Source: Orthonyx spaldingii
Lineage: Eukaryota; Chordata; Aves; Passeriformes; Orthonychidae
Reading direction: 5' to 3'
NCBI GenBank assembly: GCA_013397795.1
Contig: VZTJ01005702.1
Span: 694,925 to 758,924 of the forward strand
DNA: 64,000 bases
A model generated the notes under the pieces. It searched no databases and was not told the origin of the DNA. It was given only the letters and a program-made list of their open reading frames with translations. The translations under genes and the position numbers were made by a program. Below, piece after piece: positions 49,991-61,859 of the stretch. How positions within the stretch are numbered: the first letter of the stretch is position 1; each line of letters starts with the position of its first letter.

Positions 49991-51330
49991 TATTTAGGCA
50001 CAGCACAGCAACAGCTGAACCTGCTGTTAGAAGGTACCTTGTAAGACCTTTTAAAATATTTAGTACTTACTAACAGAAGGAAGAAAACAAACAGGAGTAG
50101 CTAAAGTGTTGAGGATGCACTCAATTTTTAAACAGTTAAAGCAAATTAGGTAACACTTCAGAAGACAAGTGTACAAAGGCCATTTGCCTCATACTAAGCG
50201 GTCTGCACGGTGACAAGAGACCATCTGGCTGACCTGGATTTTTATGTGGGGCTGGCTGCTCAGTTCAATGGACGGTGCTCTTAGAATGATGATCCTGTAG
50301 ATTCAGCTGCTTGGCAGCTCCAGGATCTATCTTTTGGTCAGCCACCATGGGAACCAGGCACTTTCCTTCATAAAGATACATCTGCTGTGGTCAAATCTCG
50401 CTGTGGTATGTCCTTGTAGGCCTACACTGGAGCTCTCACTCTGCCAGCTTCCCTCTATTTTCCCTTCTGCGTGGGTAGATGTTGCCAAAGCGAATGGATA
50501 GCAATCGTGCTTCCCCCAGGCAAAGAAAATAGAAAACATTCCCTGGCATCTTTCTTAATTTCTTATTCCAGATTTGTGTTTATCTTATCAATATTCATGG
50601 TGCTCTGTGTATTCTTAGGGTATCTCATAGGCCAGTGTGAGACTAAGGAGATTCAGGAAAGCTCAATTCTCAGTAGGGGTTGTGATCAATGTAACTTGCC
50701 CAAGATAATGCAGAAAGTACCGGGCAGGGGGCTTTGCCTCCAAGTTTGCTGGATATGTTATTCTTCCTGGCTGCTGCCACAGGAGCTTGGCATATGTCCC
50801 TCCCACCATTGCTGATGGCATCCAGAAAACTACAAGGGGCAGCTGTCTGCACAGATCTACAGCACCTGGGTGGGAGGAGTAGGTATGACTTACTGACCTC
50901 AATCCTCCAAGAAAGGCCAATTGCTTTTGTAGAATGTAAAACAGTGATCTTGGGTCCCTGCTGAGAAGGAGAGAAAAACTGAACAATAAACTCAACACCC
51001 AGCTAAGGCCTGGATGCAGGAACAGCCCTGTTTAGAGCATCTCCTCTCTGTCCACTGAAGGCAAAGGGCAGGAATAGCTCTACCAGAGTCAGAAAAGGTT
51101 GTTGGCTCTGTGGGTGGACTGAGGACATATCTGCACCTGGGTCTGGACTGCCAAACAAAGGCTGCCCAGGACAGCTGCCAGCCATAAGGGTCAGGGATGA
51201 GGTTAGCGCAGAGGACAGAGAGTGAATGTGTCCTAGGGAAACACTGCACTTGAGCCTGGTCTCTCCCCACAGCAGGAGGGAGGATAATGTGTGACACTGG
51301 ATTGCTCTGGAATAAAATTATATGGACAAG

Positions 51331-51372
51331 AGCCAGAAGAGCTGTGTGTCAAGCCAGAAGAGCTGTGTCTGA
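51331..51372. repeat. 21-base tandem duplication, two copies
   Basis: AGCCAGAAGAGCTGTGT is followed by four bases and then repeats exactly, giving a 21-base period (51331-51351 and 51352-51372). The units are nearly identical, with differences only in the last few bases. It is probably a recent replication-slippage duplication. Confidence 0.9.
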
Positions 51373-51944
51373 GAAGAAAGATGAAGATAGGAACCGATTG
51401 TGTGAGAGAGGTGCAGGGAGAAGCATGTGAACAGCAGGGAACAGCTTGAGATTAAATGAAAAAAGTAGAACAGAGTACAAGCAAGTGACATCAGATGTAA
51501 TAAAAATCCAAATAAAAATCTTGGCAAGGACTAGAGAGCATAAAATGAGGTGTGGCTGAGGGAAAAGAAGATATAAATATTGGAAATAAATTAAAAATGT
51601 CCAGGGCTGCAGAAACAGTGGAAGATAATACCATAACATTAAATAGAGCAAGCACTAGCACTTATTTGCTAGGATAGATCAGTGCTATATTTATTTGAGT
51701 AACACAAATTCACTTCAGGGTTGCTTAAAAGGATTATATGGCCAGAGCATAGTGAGTGCTGGCTGCAATAGATGACAGTAAATAATTGCAAGTGGGAGGG
51801 CTAGAGTTACTAATTATTGAAATTTTCTGACCCTGCTCATTATAAGATCCCCATTTCAGTTCCTTATAACTCTAAGAAGGTATGACTGGGCTGTAATTTT
51901 TCATACCAGCTGTCTGCCCCAGGCTGAATATGTCTCAAAAACAG

Positions 51945-51982
51945 CATTTCAAGACAACTGGGACATTTCAAGACAATCGGGA
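51945..51982. repeat. 19-base tandem duplication, two copies
   Basis: CATTTCAAGACAACTGGGA at 51945-51963 is directly followed by CATTTCAAGACAATCGGGA at 51964-51982, differing at two positions. This is a simple slippage duplication in intergenic DNA. Confidence 0.9.
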
Positions 51983-53286
51983 TAAGACTTGGGAGCATGA
52001 AGAAGATGGACGTGGGAACAGACAATAGGAGTACAAAAGCATCCCTTGTGTGCCTAAGGATGAAATCAAGAAGACAAAAGCCCAGCTGGAGCAAAGACTT
52101 GAGGCAGGCTTTTAAGGGTAACAAAGAAGGAGTCCTGCAGGTATGGTAGCTCCTAAAAGAAATTCAGGGTAAATATGGATCTGCTAATAGAGCAGAAGGT
52201 AGCCATGTTTGACACAGAAAAGGGTGAAGTGCTCATGTACTTACAAAGAATGCAGGATCCAAATCCTTCATTAGTATATCAAGGGGCAATGCCTACAGAC
52301 TGCACCATGGGGTGTTTGGGTGGGACCCAAGGTAAAAGGAGATGTGTACCGCATAGGAAAATCTACCCAGAGGGGTTTTGAAGGTTTTTGGGGCTGAGAT
52401 AGACAAAGCTGTGACTGACTTAATGTGGCTTTGCTGATAGCCCTGCTGTGAATGGGGACTGGACTGCTTCCCAGCCAGCATCTCCTTGGTGCTCTGAAGC
52501 TGTGGTGGAGAGCATTGCTGTGACTGTGCTGGTAAAAGGTATGGCAGCTTTTTATTTGAGAAGTTTTTATACCTCTGCATTTTAGCTTTGAAAGGTAAAA
52601 GAGGTTAGGTTTTGGGTCATGGGTAGAGGACCCCAAACACTGTCCACCAAAGCAGCCTTTACGTCAAAGTCTATGATTACAACCCAAGGTTTTTCACTTT
52701 GACTCTTACTCTGTTAGGAAGCATGTGCCTTGGGCAAAATATCCCGTCTTCCCTGGTGCTGCAGATGGTAAACGAAGCAAATCAGGTTTGGCTCTCAGCT
52801 GTGCTTTTCTTTCGAGTGGCAGCAGTCAGCTGCATGTCTAATCTCTAGCAGGGTTTGCATGTATTTTTCCCCATTTGACATCTGAATGCTTCTGACATGC
52901 TTGGAGATCTGATAGCATGACAGTCTTGAAAAACACTGGAGGAAGCAACTGATTCTTTCTCCAGAGCAGGGGTTAAGTCATGCCTCATGCAGAAAAATAA
53001 AGGGGTAAACCAAAAATTCTGTGTAGTAAATAAGTGGAAGAGTCTTGTGGGGAAAAAAAAGTCACATAATAAAACCTGTGCAGTAAACAAAAACAACTGA
53101 CAGAAGTAATGCTTTTTTTTTCAGATTTCAATTACCCATGTAGTGGCTGGTGCTCAGCAGTCAGGTTTAAGCAGGAAAGATCTCTGCAGCAGTCTTGCAC
53201 ACCAGGCTCTAGTTTGCCCTGAAATCAGGAGAACAGCATCTTAATAAAAACAGCACTGGTGTATTTGTAGACCCCCTTTTAACTTA

Positions 53287-53292
53287 GCAGGC
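53287..53292. repeat. Left target-site duplication of solo LTR
   Basis: The hexamer gcaggc directly left of the LTR matches tcaggc at 53930-53935 on the right side at five of six positions. A six-base duplication would suit a class II (ERVK-like) integrase; a five-base one would suit ERVL. One mutation since insertion is assumed. Confidence 0.5.
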
Positions 53293-53929
53293 TGCGGGGG
53301 AGCTGTGCAGTTTGGTTTCGGGTGATCAGGATGGATGGAGACGAGAGATCTCTGGAGTCAGGTCTTAGTGCATGAAGTTTACTGTAGAAGAGCGTGGGTG
53401 AAAGGGACCTGCTAAGAGCTGCTGGGCACAGCTTGAAGCAGGTCAGAGAAGTAAGAAAAGAGTAGAGAGGATACAAAAAGTGACAAAGAGAGGCAAAAAG
53501 TGTGATGAAAAGTGACCGTGGTTCCCGTTTACAATCTAATAAATCATCTTATGTGTTGAATATTCTAATTCTCATTAACCAATGTGGTATAAGCTACAAA
53601 TCTTATAACATTTACATACAGCCTGTAAGAATCATTGCATTACCATATGATGTTATATTTTAAACTCTAAAATCTACTTTCTGGACCCTCTGATAAGTTG
53701 GGAGGGTCTGCTCTGACCCTTGGACCTGTCTGCAAGCAGAAGGCATTGTTTCGTCAAGGATGGGATTACCTTCAGTCGGCCATGCCATTGTTTTCCAGTT
53801 GTTCAGTAACTGGGGTTTGGTAGCTCAAAGCTTGTTCTCATTTCAATCTCGCATATAGTTTCTGTATTCTCAGCATCTTTTGCTAGGCAATCATATTTAC
53901 AAGGCTTTCTTATTTCATCTTCCCCAACA
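53293..53929 (-). mobile_element. Solo LTR of an avian endogenous retrovirus (antisense)
   Basis: About 637 bases with the layout of a retroviral long terminal repeat on the minus strand. Read on minus it starts TGTTGGGGAAG and ends CCCCCGCA, giving TG...CA termini with an imperfect terminal inverted repeat. It is flanked by a six-base direct repeat with one mismatch (gcaggc at 53287-53292, tcaggc at 53930-53935), as expected for a target-site duplication. A CCAAT-type box (ATTGG) and an AGTAAA polyadenylation-like signal (plus strand 53378-53383) lie inside, in the U3 and R-like parts. No gag, pol or env sequence adjoins it, so it is probably a solo LTR left after recombination. It could carry residual promoter activity, but nothing here shows that. 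The family name is left open. Confidence 0.75.
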
Positions 53930-56900
53930 TCAGGCCCTTGGCATGTGAGGAATGGGTGTAGGCAAACAGGCAATGTACCTGTATATGTTCTGTCTGTGGG
54001 GCAGAAATGTTACCGATGCAGTTACAGGAATTCAGAAATGTGGTTTCAATGTAGTGTGTCAGAGAGACAGAGTCCAGCCAAACAAGCTGAAGATCTGCAT
54101 CTTAGCACAGAGTAGATACTATTCACTTTCTGCCTCCTGGAATATCACTCTTGGCCAACCCACAGAAGGAAAATCCTTACACAGATTTAAAGTCACGAAC
54201 CAAGGCAGAAAGAAGTGAGTGGTTCTTGGAGCGGAGAAAAATCACCAGAGGAGCTTGTGAGGTCTGTGCAGTTCAGTAGAGTTCTATGTGACCTACTAAA
54301 GGGGTTAGCTGTGAGCTGCCAAAATTTACTAATGGCATGAAATTGTTCAAATTAGTAAGAAGCAGGACCAGCTGTGAAGACATGTAGAAGAACCTTGTAA
54401 TAGTGGGTGAGTGAGCAAAAAAAGGAAAAATTACATATGACATTCAGCATAAATGAATGTTCAGGGATGCATGTAAGAGCAAAACAGTTATGACTCCACA
54501 TATAAAATGATAGCCCTGATAAGAGCTGAGGGAGCAGGGAGATATAATTCAGGAACTTGTTCTGGGATTGCATCAAACACCTGAAAACACTGGTAGTACT
54601 CTGTGATGGTTAAATAAAGCCAACATATGAAATGTTATTAACATGTTAGGGAAAAAACCAGAACATACTAGTTTTGGTAAAACAGCACTTTCTGCTCTGA
54701 GTTCACTTGCTTGGTTTCCAAGGCTTTTTCTTGGAGACCAGATGATGAGTGTGCACAGCCTTTGTGTCATTCCCTTGTTTAAGAGAGAGAACGGGGAGGG
54801 CTAATAAAGAAGGGGTTTCTTCTCCTAGTATGTCATGTCCATTTTCCTTTGATATCAAGGACTTGTTCCTCTGTCGAAAGAAACCAATTTTGCAATGTGT
54901 GGAGGAACAACATGAGCCCTCCAATAACTGCTGTGGAGGGAACTCAACAGCCTCTACTCTTGTTCATCTCACCCCAAAGGTTGCATGAAGGATCCCTGTT
55001 AAATGCAGTAAGAGCAATATAGGTGAAAACTGATGTTGGGGTGATGTCATAGCTCAGGATTATCTTTAAAAAGTGGGAATCTTCAATAAGATACACTAAG
55101 GAGTTCTTGGAAGAATAGACTTGAATAGTAGTAGTGGAAAGAATACTTGGAGGTCACTAAATCTAATCACTTTGTAAAAACAGTGTTAACCTCAACATCA
55201 AAATTGGTTAGTCAGGGCCTCTGTGATACAGTGACCGTGTTGAGCAGTTTCAGTGCTCAACCACGGGCTAGTCCCAGTGCAATGATTCCTATGTGGATTA
55301 TGATGTCTTGGCCAGGCTTGTGAAGAAGAAATGAATCTTGCCAGGTCAGTTTTTTTCTTGTATCCATTCACGTTATCTGTTTTTCACTGGGGCTGTGATG
55401 TTGGCAGCCCATGCAGTATGTTGAGATAAAAGGACAACTAAGTTGCTCGCCTAGGCTGGGAGGGTTAATGGCAAATATGTGCTACAAGCAGAGCACTTCA
55501 GGCACTTGAGCCTGTCCCAAGAGAGAAGTGATTGGGTAAGACTGACCCCCAAGTGCACTGCACAAGAAAGGCTGAGGAAAATCAGCAGCTTTTCCTGTCC
55601 ATGAGAGCTAGTCCTTGCCCTGTTGCTGAGTGGCAGGAGGACACCGACGGATGGTCACGTGCGTTTTCTCTGGTTGCTCTGAGAGTACCTTCTCTAACAG
55701 ACATAACCTCTGGGCTTTGCTGTCTCCCAGAGAAGTTGAGCAGTATCTTGGCTTTGGGTGAAACTTCTTACTGGGTTGAAAAACTCTCACTCCCTATGGG
55801 TCATTTATTTGCAGCCTCCATTACTGTTGTGTTGACCACTCTTTCCCAGGTAGGTTTGTGTTGGGAGAGATGGTCAGCACGTGTGGGGATTGGGGGTGGT
55901 GTTCAAAGACAGTAGACACATGATTGTGTCTTAAATACTTCTTTTGACTGCTTTCTGCATGGTTTGTTGAACAGGATGAAGAAGCACAAATGAAATCAAG
56001 TATCCTGGTTGCGACATGTCCCTTCCTAGTCCCCTAGCTCAGCTTCCCAGATGTGTTCCTGCAGCTTCTTGCTGGTGAGCTTGTGTGGCAAGGTTAAAGC
56101 TGTGGATGACCTGAGGCCAAGGGCTGTGGTAGGACAGGAGTGTCCCAGGAGCTGGGCACAGTGGGCAGCCAGCTGCCTGCTGCTCCCCAGCTGTGTTCTC
56201 TGCTGCAGCTCAAACAAGGGCTCACAGGCTGGCTTTAATATGTGCAAGCTTTCTGCCACCTGCTCACAGAATGAAAAATTAATATGCTTATGCACTGACT
56301 AAATTATGCTGTACGCTAATTCCTGAAGAAAATGTTGATAAGAGTGCTTTGAGAAAGGCTTTTTAATATCCTTTGCAAGTGGCTAAAGGAATTCCAATTA
56401 GACCTTACATGTCATTTTCATTTCCCTTGTCATTGCTGTCTAATTCTGAAAAATGCTTCCATCTCTCCTGCTTTCATGTATCATCTGCTTTTCTTATTTG
56501 TCCACCCATAATCCTGGTGGGTGACATGACAGCTATTTCCATGGCAAGAGCATTACAAATTCTAATAATATCTTCCACTGAAGTAGCACTTTTATCCCTG
56601 GTGGAGCTGTGCAAAATGAAGTTTTATATACATCATTTCATCACTTCATATGGTTTTCTAATCTCACATTGTGCAGCTCCTGGTTACATTTCATGTAACT
56701 TGCTGGAAAAAACCTCACAACACTCCTTCTTTCCTTTGTGGTTTTAATCTAAAAAAAAATCTCTTTGGCTTGAAAGTACAATTTATTTAGGTTTTGGATT
56801 GGAAACAAAGCCATTCAGCATTTAAAAATGTTAAGGAAATGTCCCTATGTGCTAAAATAGGTTTGTGTAACAAAAAGTAGAACCCCATCCAACCCAAGTT

Positions 56901-57690
56901 TTAGCTAGATATCTTTGCATTTGATTACTTCTATCCCATGCATCTTTACGCTGAAAAAATCAAAAATACATTTTTGTACTGAAGATTTTATATTAAATAA
57001 TTGTTTTATCTGCCATTGAAAAACAGCTACTTTTTGCAAAGGGTGTGGCCAGTGCTGAGCACTGAGCTGCAACACTGTGCAGTGGCTGCTGGGATGCTGT
57101 GAAGGGAGCTCAGTGCCCAGGCATATTAGGACAGAGAGGATTTGTGTAGGCTGAATGTTAATGACTCAAACTGCAGTTTTTCCAAGGCACTAGGCTCAAC
57201 TTCTCTCAGGATGGAGGACAATGGACAAGAGATCTTCCTGGCCAAGTGTCATGGTTTTAGTTCAGCACAGATGTGTAGGGAAGGTTGCTGCTGAATGCTA
57301 GCACTAGTTTGTTGGGTTTGTTGCAGTATCTGAGATTTCTTTGTCCTTGCTAATTTAAAAATATGTCTGTGAAATGAAGGAATAATGAAAAAAATATACG
57401 ATTACTTCTTTGGGTGTTGGTTTAGGGCAAAAATGATATTTCCTAGAATTCTCTAATAGTTCTGCTCAGTGACTGAATATGTGTTGTTTACATTGGATAA
57501 CTAGTGCTGCAGCCTCCTCTCAAGAGGAGAGAGGAACTAGAGTTCATTTGTTGAAACTCTCCTCTCCTACATTTGTTCTCATTCAGTACTGGGCTTAGCC
57601 TTGGCTGGTTTCTTATTTAATTGCTGTTGATCAGGAATAATTTCACAGAAGGAAAAAGACTGACACTGCAAAACAGTGCCAAAGAAGACT

Positions 57691-57731
57691 AAGTAATGCA
57701 CAAGGACTAAAAGTCTCCTTGTGCATTACTT
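57691..57731. repeat. Perfect hairpin, 16-bp arms, 9-base loop
   Basis: AAGTAATGCACAAGGA at 57691-57706 is the exact reverse complement of TCCTTGTGCATTACTT at 57716-57731, separated by only CTAAAAGTC. Transcribed in either direction it would fold into a stable stem-loop. The stem does not extend outward, so it is shorter than a typical pre-miRNA. No transposon ends or gene were recognised around it. Confidence 0.9.
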
Positions 57732-58945
57732 TATTAATAGGCTTGAGAACTAAGAATATAATTTGAGTCAATAAAATGTTCAGTGAGTCACTGCTTCATA
57801 GCCTCATCAACTTTCCAGGGGTTGCTGTGCAATTTGTATTTTGCCCCTGGAGAACCTGTGAGCTCAGTCGTGTCCAAATCAGAAGTACTTATGTATGTAG
57901 TCCATATTTGAGTTCATTTTTATTAATCCAAGGTTAAGTATGGATTGCCCTTTTACTCTTTGGCATTACATCACTTGAAGGAAAACTTTTAGTTGTCCTA
58001 TATTTTGCAATATGTAGCCCTGAGTATCCCATAAAGGGGCTATTTCACAAGCAGTAAGTACATGCTTTTTGTTAAGACATCCACAAAAGACAGCAGTGAA
58101 TGATGTTTTAAACCACTGAAATCTAAAGTGAATACTCCATGAATTTCTGGGAGAAATCACAGCATGACCTGTCCATTGCTCTTGCTGGCCTTGGAGCCAG
58201 CCTCCAAGGAAAAACACATGTGCAGAGGTTTAAAGGAAAAGGAATTACACAATGTATGAGGGCATGGCACAATGTACTGTGGCACTAGACAGTGTCCTTG
58301 GTCATGCAGAAGAACATTTTTGTACAGGAAAAATGTTGCATTTTCAGGTTTATATTGTATTTGAAAGGGACCTGCAGACATGGTAGCTGTGTGAAAAAGC
58401 AAAGCAAATTTGATTACATGTTCTACAACTAGATTGTCTTCTTTTGATGCTTTTGTGTAGATGTTGAATGCCCCCAAGAGCAGAGAAGTTATCCTATAAA
58501 GCCCTTAGTCAGTATATTGACAGTTAGAGGTTTGAGCAACACCTAATTATGATGTTAGAAATAGTTATTTCTGGTATTTTGTTTGAGATCCCTTATTGTG
58601 AGCTTAAAATGACATACAATGCAAAAGTGCTACAAATCTAACTTCAAAGAACCTGTGGCTAATAACAAAACATGTAGTACATAACATCCTTGATCTCAGG
58701 GATACAAAAACTTCTGGAAAGTGATCATCAGAACTGTGATATAAAACCCCAGAGCATTCTAGGATTCACCTAGATTTTTAGCAACTTTTCCCCCACCATT
58801 CATTGCTGCCCTGCTTAGAAAAGCTGCTTCTGTCATGAGGTGTGCACTAGGGGCAACTCGAAAGCATCAGGCCCACCCAGAACCTCTGGCTGCTTTTGCA
58901 CTGCTACTTCCATTTTCACTGCTATTGTAGAACTCTTTTTTTGAA

Positions 58946-59038
58946 CTCTCTCTCTCTCTCTTTTTTTNNNNNNNNNNNNNNNNNNNNNNNNNNNNNNNNN
59001 NNNNNNNNNNNNNNNNNNNNNNNNNNNNNNNNNNNNNN
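58946..59038. repeat. (TC)n / poly-T tract running into a 71-base assembly gap
   Basis: About seven TC dinucleotides and seven T lead directly into N at 58968-59038, followed by 'ttttaatag'. The unresolved part is probably a longer simple repeat. Any open frame across it is an artefact. Confidence 0.9.
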
Positions 59039-59401
59039 TTTTAATAGCAGTCATGTCTAGAATCAAATTGATTATCTCTCCTCTGGAAAAAGTACCTTTA
59101 ATTCTTCCTTACTCTTCCTTACTTTCCTCAGAGGAAGTCCCATCTATTGTCTCCTGTAACTAGCTGTGCCAAAGCATCTCTCTGTTTCCAGTCTGGGATC
59201 CCTTTCCTGCTGGTCCAGGGCAAATCTCACATGCCTAAGCAGCTCAGTTCAGTTGCCTAAACAACAGCCATCGAGTGCTATTTATGTGCCTTGCAGTATT
59301 AGCAGAAGTGACAATGATTCTGTGCACAGCCCATTGTCTACACAGAGGAGTAGGAGGAGCAGGGTACGGTAAACTTGGGTATCTTAGGGGGACTGAGGAG
59401 A

Positions 59402-59560
59402 AACTGTGGATGCCCCATCCCTGAAAGTGTTCAAGACCAGGTTGGATGGACATCTGAGCAACCTCGTCTAGTGCAACGCATCCCTGCCCAGGGTGGGGAG
59501 CTTGGAAAGACATGATTTTTAAGGCCCCTTCTAACTCAAACCATTCTAAAATTCTGTGAT
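59402..59560 (+). mobile_element. CR1 LINE 3' end (sense)
   Basis: The plus strand matches the classical avian CR1 3' end: 'gatgccccatccctgaaagt', 'gttcaagaccaggttggatg', 'ctgcccagggtggggagctt', 'aaggccccttctaactcaaa', and tail octamers ATTCTAAA and ATTCTGTG at 59543-59558. About 160 bases remain. It is moderately diverged and strongly 5'-truncated. It stands just upstream of the older LINE cluster and in the same direction. Confidence 0.92.
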
Positions 59561-59899
59561 ATTTAGATGGAAGAACTGGTCCCACCCTCTCCTGGTAGTA
59601 TCCATCTGTGCCAGTGTCAAAATGAGGACCAAGTGGATGGATGAACCTTGGTCTTCTAGCAGGATGCTTGCCTTGCAATTCCCATTGGCAAAGAGCCTTC
59701 ACAGAGGAGGTGACAGGGCAGAAAGGTAGGATTACAATGTTTTAGGAAGTAAGGACACTTCTGGGACAAGAGGGACCTAGGCAGGCTATGCCATGGTTAA
59801 AATGAGGTCAGGCTGTGCCTCTGAAAAGGCTGGGAGGGAAATAAACAGATTGGAATGAAAAAGGAAGTGAGGCTGCCTGTGGTCCCTCTTGGCCAGCAA

Positions 59900-60560
59900 T
59901 GTTCAGTGACAGAACTAGGGAAAAACAAACCCATGTTTTTACAGCAGCACTTAGTGTTTAAAAATGAGGATGGGAGAATGAGCATTCCTGGGCTCAAATG
60001 GCAAACCCTCACAGAGCAGCCGTCTCAGGGACATGGTGGGAGGAGTAGGATCAGTGGGGTATGGTGTTGCCAGGCTACCAATCTTGCAGGAAAAGAAAGC
60101 AGGACATATTGGTGGGGGAGTGTCGTTGTATTTGAAGGATAGTATGAAGAGTAATGGCATAAAAATGTTTCAAAGAAAAGAGGCACGCAGTGGAACTCCT
60201 AGTTAATGGTGGCATAGTGAGATTGTACTGACAAGCCCCTGATTGAGGACAGGGACTGATCATCATAACAGGACTGAGCAATGTGAGGTGAGAGGAGCTG
60301 TGGCTGCAAAACAGACAGCAAAGGGGGTAATTGTGCCATCCCTCTATAGACTGGATTGATGCCTTAGCAGGGCAAGGTGTGGCAGTAAAAAATTTTGACA
60401 TGCACCGTTTTCTGCTGTGTACAACAACTTGCAGGAGAAGATGCTGATCTCTATTTGGACCCAAGTGGTGCATGAGACCTACTTCAGGAGGTAGCTGTCT
60501 CAACGTGATTAGATTCCAGGAAAAACAAGCCAAGTGAATGCAGAACATGAATATTCAAAG
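59900..60560 (+). mobile_element. Possible ancient CR1/L3-like LINE piece (endonuclease region)
   Basis: Weak resemblance, judged from memory, to the endonuclease-coding part of CR1/L3 LINEs, for example 'tggtgggggagtgtcgttgt' followed by a GTATTTGAAGG-type stretch and later words such as 'ggctgcaaaacagacagc'. It is heavily mutated with no long frame. It would be the upstream part of the cluster that continues to 63.4 kb. It could also be unrelated sequence. Confidence 0.3.
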
Positions 60561-61129
60561 ACAGGGTGCTCTGTGGAAATGAGGCAATTCATCAAAAAAG
60601 AAAATAAAACAACCTTGAAAACACTAGTCTAGGAAGTGAGAAAATCGAGGCTTCTGAAAATTACAGTATTAGAAGTTGAGGTAAATTTTGCATTACAATT
60701 AGAAAGAAAACATAAATCCAGTAAAAATCCTTCAAGGCTTAATAAAGAAGGTGAGGCTATCACAAATAGTGGGTTGATATTTAAAAAAATGGGAAAATTT
60801 CCCAAATGAAGAGAGTCCATAAATTATGACAAGTAAATAGGAAACTAGGAAGACAGAAAAAAAAAAACCCTGAAACTTGAAGAGAGCCTTGCTAATGATG
60901 CTTGAACTGTTAGTGACAAGTTCTTCAAATGTATAAGAACTGGGAAGCCAGACATGGGATCAGTGGGACCACTTCCTGGCCAGAGGTGAAAGATGCTCTT
61001 GGCACATCATATCCAAGAACCTCACTGTATTTACATGTGTCTTTGCTGCTGGGGAGATTCCTTCACCCAATGATTTTTTTTTCCGCAGCAGGAAGGTCAC
61101 AGGACCCAGAGGAGGTTAGACTAAGCAGG

Positions 61130-61500
61130 TAAGTTATTAAATTCCTGGGGACTGGATGGCATCTAGCCTGGACTTCTGAAGGATCTCCAAGGTGAAGTTA
61201 CTGCTCTTCTGCCTATGTGACACATTGTTACAAGTCCCTGCTGTGGCAACAGACTAGTGGATCTCCCTTGTATTTCCTACCTGTGACCCCTACCTATGGA
61301 GCTGGAGAGAATCAAGGGATGTACAGTGAGTCTGATTTCCACCCTTGGCCAGTTAGTGTTGGAAAAAAGAAGGTCAGTGAAAATGTGGATGAACAGAGGT
61401 GGCTTGGAAAGTCTTCATCACTGCAGTGAGATCCTGCCTTACTGGTCTGCTCAAGTTTTGTACATGCATCAAAGGACATGGGTAAAGAAGGTCTAGTTGG
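61130..61500 (+). mobile_element. Ancient CR1/L3-like LINE piece (region before RT core)
   Basis: The stretch 'ttcctggggactggatggca' followed by 'gacttctgaaggatctccaa' and 'ggtgaagttactgctcttct' resembles the conserved DGI-P-VLKEL segment that precedes the reverse transcriptase core in CR1/L3 LINEs. A later GTGAGTCTGATTTCCACCC stretch resembles the next RT block. The frame is broken. Its position upstream of endonuclease-like sequence (61.9-62.2 kb) means it is either a separate copy or a rearranged part. Confidence 0.45.
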
Positions 61501-61859
61501 CACACTGTAGCTTGGATCTTTCATGTTCGGAATGCCAACTTAGATGGACCATTGCTCTAACCCAATAGGTTAGAAACACCCAACAGGGTGTTTCTTGTGC
61601 TCTCAGACACAAGATTTAAACCCTTGTGAATCTTTGCAAACAGAATGAATTCTATCGTGCAGGGCACTGTGCAAAGAGTTGCTGTGGGCTGCTGCTATAG
61701 CATGGCAGTCTTTCTTCTCTTGAAGTCTACCTGCTCATAATGCAGATAAATATTTATTCTTCCTTTCTCCAATTTTGTCTGGACACTGGACAGAGGAAAA
61801 ACTAGATCTGATCCCTGGGAACTTACATCTAGTTTCCCCAGACTGACAAATCACCAAAT

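Larger units (their letters stand above)
36901..53292. other. Apparently intergenic region downstream of PPP1R14C
   Basis: About 16 kb with no recognised coding exon on either strand. In mammals the next gene on this side is IYD, from memory, but I recognised no IYD exon here. Separately listed inside it: a T/G-rich tract, a 36-base exon-like segment, a hairpin at 43.3 kb, a modestly GC-rich block around 49.2-50.0 kb and two tandem duplications at 51.3 and 51.9 kb. Otherwise it is AT-rich with random short open frames. Confidence 0.6.
53936..59401. other. Intergenic region right of the LTR
   Basis: About 5.5 kb without a recognised gene. It holds a perfect 16-bp-arm hairpin at 57691-57731 and an assembly gap in a pyrimidine tract at 58.97-59.04 kb. 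Open frames here (up to 127 codons, 55532-55915) show no known domain. Confidence 0.55.

Noticed and set aside
59244..59702. Open frame of 152 codons on the minus strand
   Set aside because: It overlaps the antisense of the CR1 3' end at 59402-59560 and shows no other similarity.
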